DNA of 53,970 bases, from NCBI GenBank assembly GCA_046349775.1, contig JAXMBS010000039.1:1-53970 (forward strand). The letters run 5' to 3'. Numbering within the stretch: the stretch's first letter is position 1; the number at the start of each line of letters is the position of its first letter. Origin of the DNA: JAEUIG01 sp046349775 (lineage in GTDB: Bacteria; Planctomycetota; Planctomycetia; Planctomycetales; Planctomycetaceae). This document shows, in pieces, positions 50,897 to 53,970 of the stretch. The position numbers and the translations under genes were made by a program. The notes under the pieces are model-generated. The model had not been told where the DNA came from. It did not search any database and saw only the letters and a list, made by a program, of their open reading frames with translations.

Positions 50897-51604
50897 TCAA
50901 GCACCACCGCCCTTCCCACTCTCCAATTGATCCAGTTGCTGCAGGACCGCTTTCACACTCGGGCGATCCGCCAGGTGGCTGCCGACGTAGGCATACCGCA
51001 CTTCACCGGTGGGGTCGATGATGTAGGTGGCGGGCTTCGACAAGTCCCGGCGAATGCCCAACTGATCGACGGCCTGCAACTGCACGTCGAGCACGACCGG
51101 AAACGGGACGGGACGGTTCGGATCTCCCAGTTGCCCGCGGACGTTGCTCAGAAACGCCTCCAGCCGCGTGGAATCCGACGCCGCCTCGACGGGATATACC
51201 AGCACGACTTCCGCACCGCGTTGGGCGAACTCATCGTAGGCGCTGATCAGCCGCGCCGTCTGAGTGGAGCAGTACGGGCAGACGTAGGCGGTGTTGCCGC
51301 GCGTCACGACGAGCACCACGTACTTTTTGCCGAGGAATTCCTGCAGTTTGGTGGGCGTTCCGTCCGGCTTGGTGAACGTCAGTGCGGAGATGCCCGGAAC
51401 CGGCGCCGTATTCGCCGGTGCGCTGTCAAGAAACTTGATTTCGCCGTTGCTGTAACTCGCGTAGGCGCCGGCATTGGGGCCCCGTGACGCTTCGGCGTCG
51501 GTGGGCTGCGTCGACGTCGCCGACTCTGTCGACCACTTCGACCAGGAGACTCCGCAACCGGCGGCGGTCAGCAACAAAGCGATGATCAGTGCGGTGTGCT
51601 TCAT
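50897..51604 (-). CDS. Redoxin (AhpC/TSA-like) lipoprotein
   Basis: The 235-residue protein has a lipoprotein signal (M-K-H-T-A-L-I-I-A-L-L-L-T-A-A-G-C, C17) and a linker of about 60 residues. A thioredoxin-fold AhpC/TSA domain follows with C-P-Y-C at the active site and the family strand Y-V-V-L-V-V-T-R-G. A Y-I-I-D-P-T-G-E-V-R-Y block is present near the C terminus. It probably reduces peroxides or disulfides in the periplasm while anchored to a membrane. An in-frame start at 51751 exists upstream; ATG 51604 with GGAG upstream gives the lipobox at its normal position. Confidence 0.88.
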   Translation of the reverse strand: MKHTALIIALLLTAAGCGVSWSKWSTESATSTQPTDAEASRGPNAGAYASYSNGEIKFLDSAPANTAPVPGISALTFTKPDGTPTKLQEFLGKKYVVLVVTRGNTAYVCPYCSTQTARLISAYDEFAQRGAEVVLVYPVEAASDSTRLEAFLSNVRGQLGDPNRPVPFPVVLDVQLQAVDQLGIRRDLSKPATYIIDPTGEVRYAYVGSHLADRPSVKAVLQQLDQLESGKGGGA

Positions 51605-51913
51605 GAGTGCAACTCCGAAGTCTCCCACGCGGCCCGCGTCGGCGAAAATCCGGCACGATCGTCGCCGGAGCGGAACGTTCCGGCGGCACCAAGAAGGTAT
51701 CGAGTTCACCGGGAACAGGGAATTGACTCTGCCCTCCGTCATGGCCGTCACAGTCGGATAGGTTTACGCGGCTATGGCAGTGCCCGCAACCGGCGCGTCC
51801 GTCAGCGGACCGGAAAAATATGCGACCGCCGGCGCACAGTCGTCCGCAGGGCGGCGCGACCGCAAACGCTGCATGTTACTGTGGATGACAGGCTTTCGGC
51901 TGCAGAATCCACC

Positions 51914-53443
51914 ATGTCCGCCGCGCGCACATTTCGTCCGTCCTTCATCGGCATCGCCTGGTTCGGCGCGCTGCTGTTGGTCTGCGTCACGGCGATGGAC
52001 ATCGCCTCCTCCCCGGCGCCAGTGAGTCGCGCTGGCAGCCGCGATCGTGCCGCACCGCACGATCGATCGCGTGCAGACAACGCCGTACCGTCGCGCGGCA
52101 TCACCGGCCGCGATATTGCCAGGATTGCTCCGGCGCCTGCCGCTGCAACCCGCGCGCCGCTGACAGCAGGTCAAACAACGCAGCCGACAGCCGTCGCCCG
52201 CCCGGTATCTCCTGCACCTTCCGTGGGCATCGTCCCAAGCGATCCCACAACGGCCGACAGACCGCCGCAAGACGGCAATTCGGAGCGCACGGGCACCGCA
52301 GTTCCCTCGACTCCACGAAAGCCGCCACGTGGCATCCTGCCGCTCGATCCGCCGACCATAGAGGTCGTCCCCTCCGGCTCCCTGCTCCAGGGGCAGCCTG
52401 CGAATTTTACGATTCGCCTGCAGAATCCGAACTCCGCCATGCTGCACGATGTCGCTGTCACGGCGCGGTTTGGCGAGCAATGGGAATTCGACGACTCGGA
52501 CGTCCACGTCGTCGAGATGCGACTCGGCGACATCGATGCACGGTCGAGTCGAGAGGTCGAGCTGTCGCTGACCCCGCTCACCAGCGGACCTGGCACGATT
52601 GACCTGGTAGCCACCGTCGAGCAACAACCGGCCGTCACGGCGACCACCGCCGCAGACGTTCGTCCGCGCGTCATCGATTGCGGGCTGGCCGGCCCCGAAA
52701 GCCGCGGCGTCGGTCAGCGGGCGGAGTTCCTGGTCTCGCTCGTCAACGCCTCCGGGCACGACCTGCCGGACGTGCGGGTGGATCTCGCCTACGATCCTGC
52801 CGCGCTCGCCGTTCGCGAGGCGTCCGCCGGCGGACGGCACGCCGCCGGCTCGGCTGCCTGGCCGCTCGGCACGCTGCTCCGCGACGAACGCGTGCAGATT
52901 CAGATCGAGTTTGAGTGCACCGGCGAAGCGCGACAGTCCCCTCTCGACTGTCAGTTTGCATCAGAGGGACGCGCAATCACAAAGTCCGGCGCCCGGCTGG
53001 ACATCCTCCCTGCTCCCATGGTCGAGATCGCAGTCTTTGATCCGGACGATCCCTTCTGCGTCGGAGGGGTCGCCCGCTTTCAAATTCGAGTACGGAACCG
53101 TTCGGGGAAACCGCTCGACGACCTGGAACTGCGGCTGACGACGTCTCCGCACTTTGAACAGCTCCACGTGACAACGGAGCCGGCTGCGCCGCAGCCCGAG
53201 ATGCGGACGGACGCCTTTGCCGTTGAGCTCCGCTCAAAGACGCTCGCGCCAGATGGGGAACTGACGTTCGAGGTGACGGCCACACCCGTGCTCGCCGGCG
53301 ATGGCGTGCTGCGGATCCTGGCGCGCACCGCGGGAGTTCCCGCACCGTTTGAAGTCACCGAGTCCGCAGTCGTCAATCCGCCGGCTGCAACCGGATTGGG
53401 CGAGATCACGCCGGCTCGGCCGCCGACAGGTCCGTCCCCTTGA
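51914..53443 (+). CDS. Secreted CARDB/DUF11-like Ig-domain protein
   Basis: The 509-residue product has an N-terminal helix (A-W-F-G-A-L-L-L-V-C-V-T-A-M-D). A disordered Ala/Pro/Thr-rich segment follows (about 25-150), then three Ig-like beta domains with repeats of F-T-I-R-L-Q-N-P-N, F-L-V-S-L-V-N-A-S-G-H-D-L-P-D-V-R-V and F-Q-I-R-V-R-N-R-S-G-K-P-L-D-D-L. These are CARDB/DUF11-type motifs. It is probably surface or periplasmic. The upstream in-frame extension to 51596 is Arg-rich antiframe sequence. Its last 38 bases overlap the convergent gene at 53406. The frame is intact, unlike the related gene at 46801. Confidence 0.8.
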   Translation: MSAARTFRPSFIGIAWFGALLLVCVTAMDIASSPAPVSRAGSRDRAAPHDRSRADNAVPSRGITGRDIARIAPAPAAATRAPLTAGQTTQPTAVARPVSPAPSVGIVPSDPTTADRPPQDGNSERTGTAVPSTPRKPPRGILPLDPPTIEVVPSGSLLQGQPANFTIRLQNPNSAMLHDVAVTARFGEQWEFDDSDVHVVEMRLGDIDARSSREVELSLTPLTSGPGTIDLVATVEQQPAVTATTAADVRPRVIDCGLAGPESRGVGQRAEFLVSLVNASGHDLPDVRVDLAYDPAALAVREASAGGRHAAGSAAWPLGTLLRDERVQIQIEFECTGEARQSPLDCQFASEGRAITKSGARLDILPAPMVEIAVFDPDDPFCVGGVARFQIRVRNRSGKPLDDLELRLTTSPHFEQLHVTTEPAAPQPEMRTDAFAVELRSKTLAPDGELTFEVTATPVLAGDGVLRILARTAGVPAPFEVTESAVVNPPAATGLGEITPARPPTGPSP

Positions 53444-53687
53444 GACAGGCCATGTCCGGCGTCAACCCCTGCTGCTCGCAGTGGGCGACGTACTCGGCCG
53501 GCATCCGGCCGCGCGTCGCCGCATCCCATTCGACGATGTACTTGATGTCGGCGCCGCGACCCTGAGACTCGCTGATGGCGCCGGACCAACCGGAAATGTC
53601 CACCTGTGGAAACTCCGGCATCGCCACGCCGTCGTTGACGCGGATGAGGCTGCCGGCGCTCAGTTTTGCAGACTTGCTCTTGGCCAT
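53406..53687 (-). CDS. Small SH3-like planctomycetal protein
   Basis: The 93-residue product starts M-A-K-S-K-S-A-K-L-S-A-G-S-L-I-R-V and contains P-E-F-P-Q-V-D-I-S-G-W-S-G, Y-I-V-E-W-D-A-A-T and M-P-A-E-Y-V-A-H-C-E-Q-Q-G-L. A similar layout (V-P-E-F-P, G-W-x-G, V-V-E-W-D) is shared by small SH3-like proteins found in planctomycetes as far as I recall; they may bind DNA or nucleic acid, but this is unproven. ATG 53687 is chosen over the longer frame to 53960, whose N-terminal part is Arg/Pro-rich without protein-like features. It overlaps the convergent CARDB-like gene by 38 bases. Confidence 0.65.
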   Translation of the reverse strand: MAKSKSAKLSAGSLIRVNDGVAMPEFPQVDISGWSGAISESQGRGADIKYIVEWDAATRGRMPAEYVAHCEQQGLTPDMACLKGTDLSAAEPA

Positions 53688-53970
53688 CCCAGTCGCTGGT
53701 TCTGGCACGGTGGCGGACGTTGAGGGAGCCGGAGAATGCCGAAGTTTTATCGGTGCGAGTTGCCGGATGTCAAACTCCGGCAAGCACGCCCCCCGGAAAG
53801 CGGTCGCCGTTCGGAATACTGACGGGATCCAACAGGAGCGTGTCGCGGCGAACGGCCGACGGCGTGAAACGATCCGACCGTGCGCCGGAAACCAGCGCAC
53901 GGCCGAACGTGTTTCGCGCAGATGCTGCCGTCCCCTTAGAATCGGCGGCAGTTCGGGCAATAACCCGGTG
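53688..53970. other. Right window edge, no gene supported
   Basis: The final 283 bases contain only Arg-rich open stretches on the minus strand and no recognisable gene, repeat or RNA. Confidence 0.4.

Overview
The window looks like a high-GC chromosome segment of a member of the Planctomycetota, probably class Planctomycetia. The lineage is inferred from gene content: three Hanks-type Ser/Thr kinases, a DUF1501 protein, DUF11/CARDB-like secreted proteins, a PEP-CTERM-like fragment, a prepilin-like protein with a G-F-x-x-x-E site, an FHA-EAL protein, a giant beta-helix protein, and interspersed GC-rich inverted repeats. No 16S gene is present to confirm it.

Layout. 0-15.9 kb is mostly housekeeping and intact: argG, a six-TM receptor-like kinase, proC, an HD-GGDEF signalling protein, YjbQ, YceI, a xylose-isomerase-like TIM barrel, a Gly/Ser-repeat protein, glgX, a CBS/CorC transporter and a UDP-glucuronate decarboxylase. 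15.9-22.9 kb is an accessory zone. It holds small single-pass membrane proteins on both strands that appear to form one paralogous family, plus a transposase remnant, a frameshifted U32 peptidase gene and a broken leucine-rich-repeat gene. 22.9-29.9 kb carries a DUF1501 gene, another small membrane protein, an Nramp-like transporter, a frameshifted secreted propeller-like protein, a pseudopilin and tRNA-Val(UAC). 29.9-32.2 kb is a second small-membrane-protein zone with a duplicated two-gene unit. 32.4-38.5 kb has rpmA (L27), a response regulator-ATPase, a kinase, a split DUF4153/DUF4173-type membrane protein and an SH3-like secreted protein. 39-44.3 kb is a giant surface-protein gene whose first half is frameshifted. 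44.4-53.9 kb holds FHA-EAL, a broken PH-domain gene, a 39-residue zinc ribbon, two DUF11/CARDB-like proteins, a third kinase and a redoxin lipoprotein.

The most interesting signal is the small membrane protein family (at least ten copies, counting fragments). The recurring pattern is a basic R-R-I-V start, one hydrophobic helix, then an aromatic-x-P-(L/I) motif followed by Pro-Gly. At least five start codons in the first cluster, four of them of family members, lie exactly 6 nt downstream of a TAGAAT/TATGAT/TACAAT/TACACT hexamer, which suggests leaderless mRNAs. Two copies share a hairpin-oligoT-promoter module, and a 29-nt CCCACTACCC repeat follows several genes of the cluster.

Frameshifts cluster in discrete zones (about 13.0, 18.4-22.9, 27.6, 30.4-31.5, 36.6, 39.7-41.8, 46.1-49.6 kb), while the genes between are clean. 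Local consensus errors and real gene decay cannot be told apart from the sequence alone. Annotations in those zones are reconstructions.
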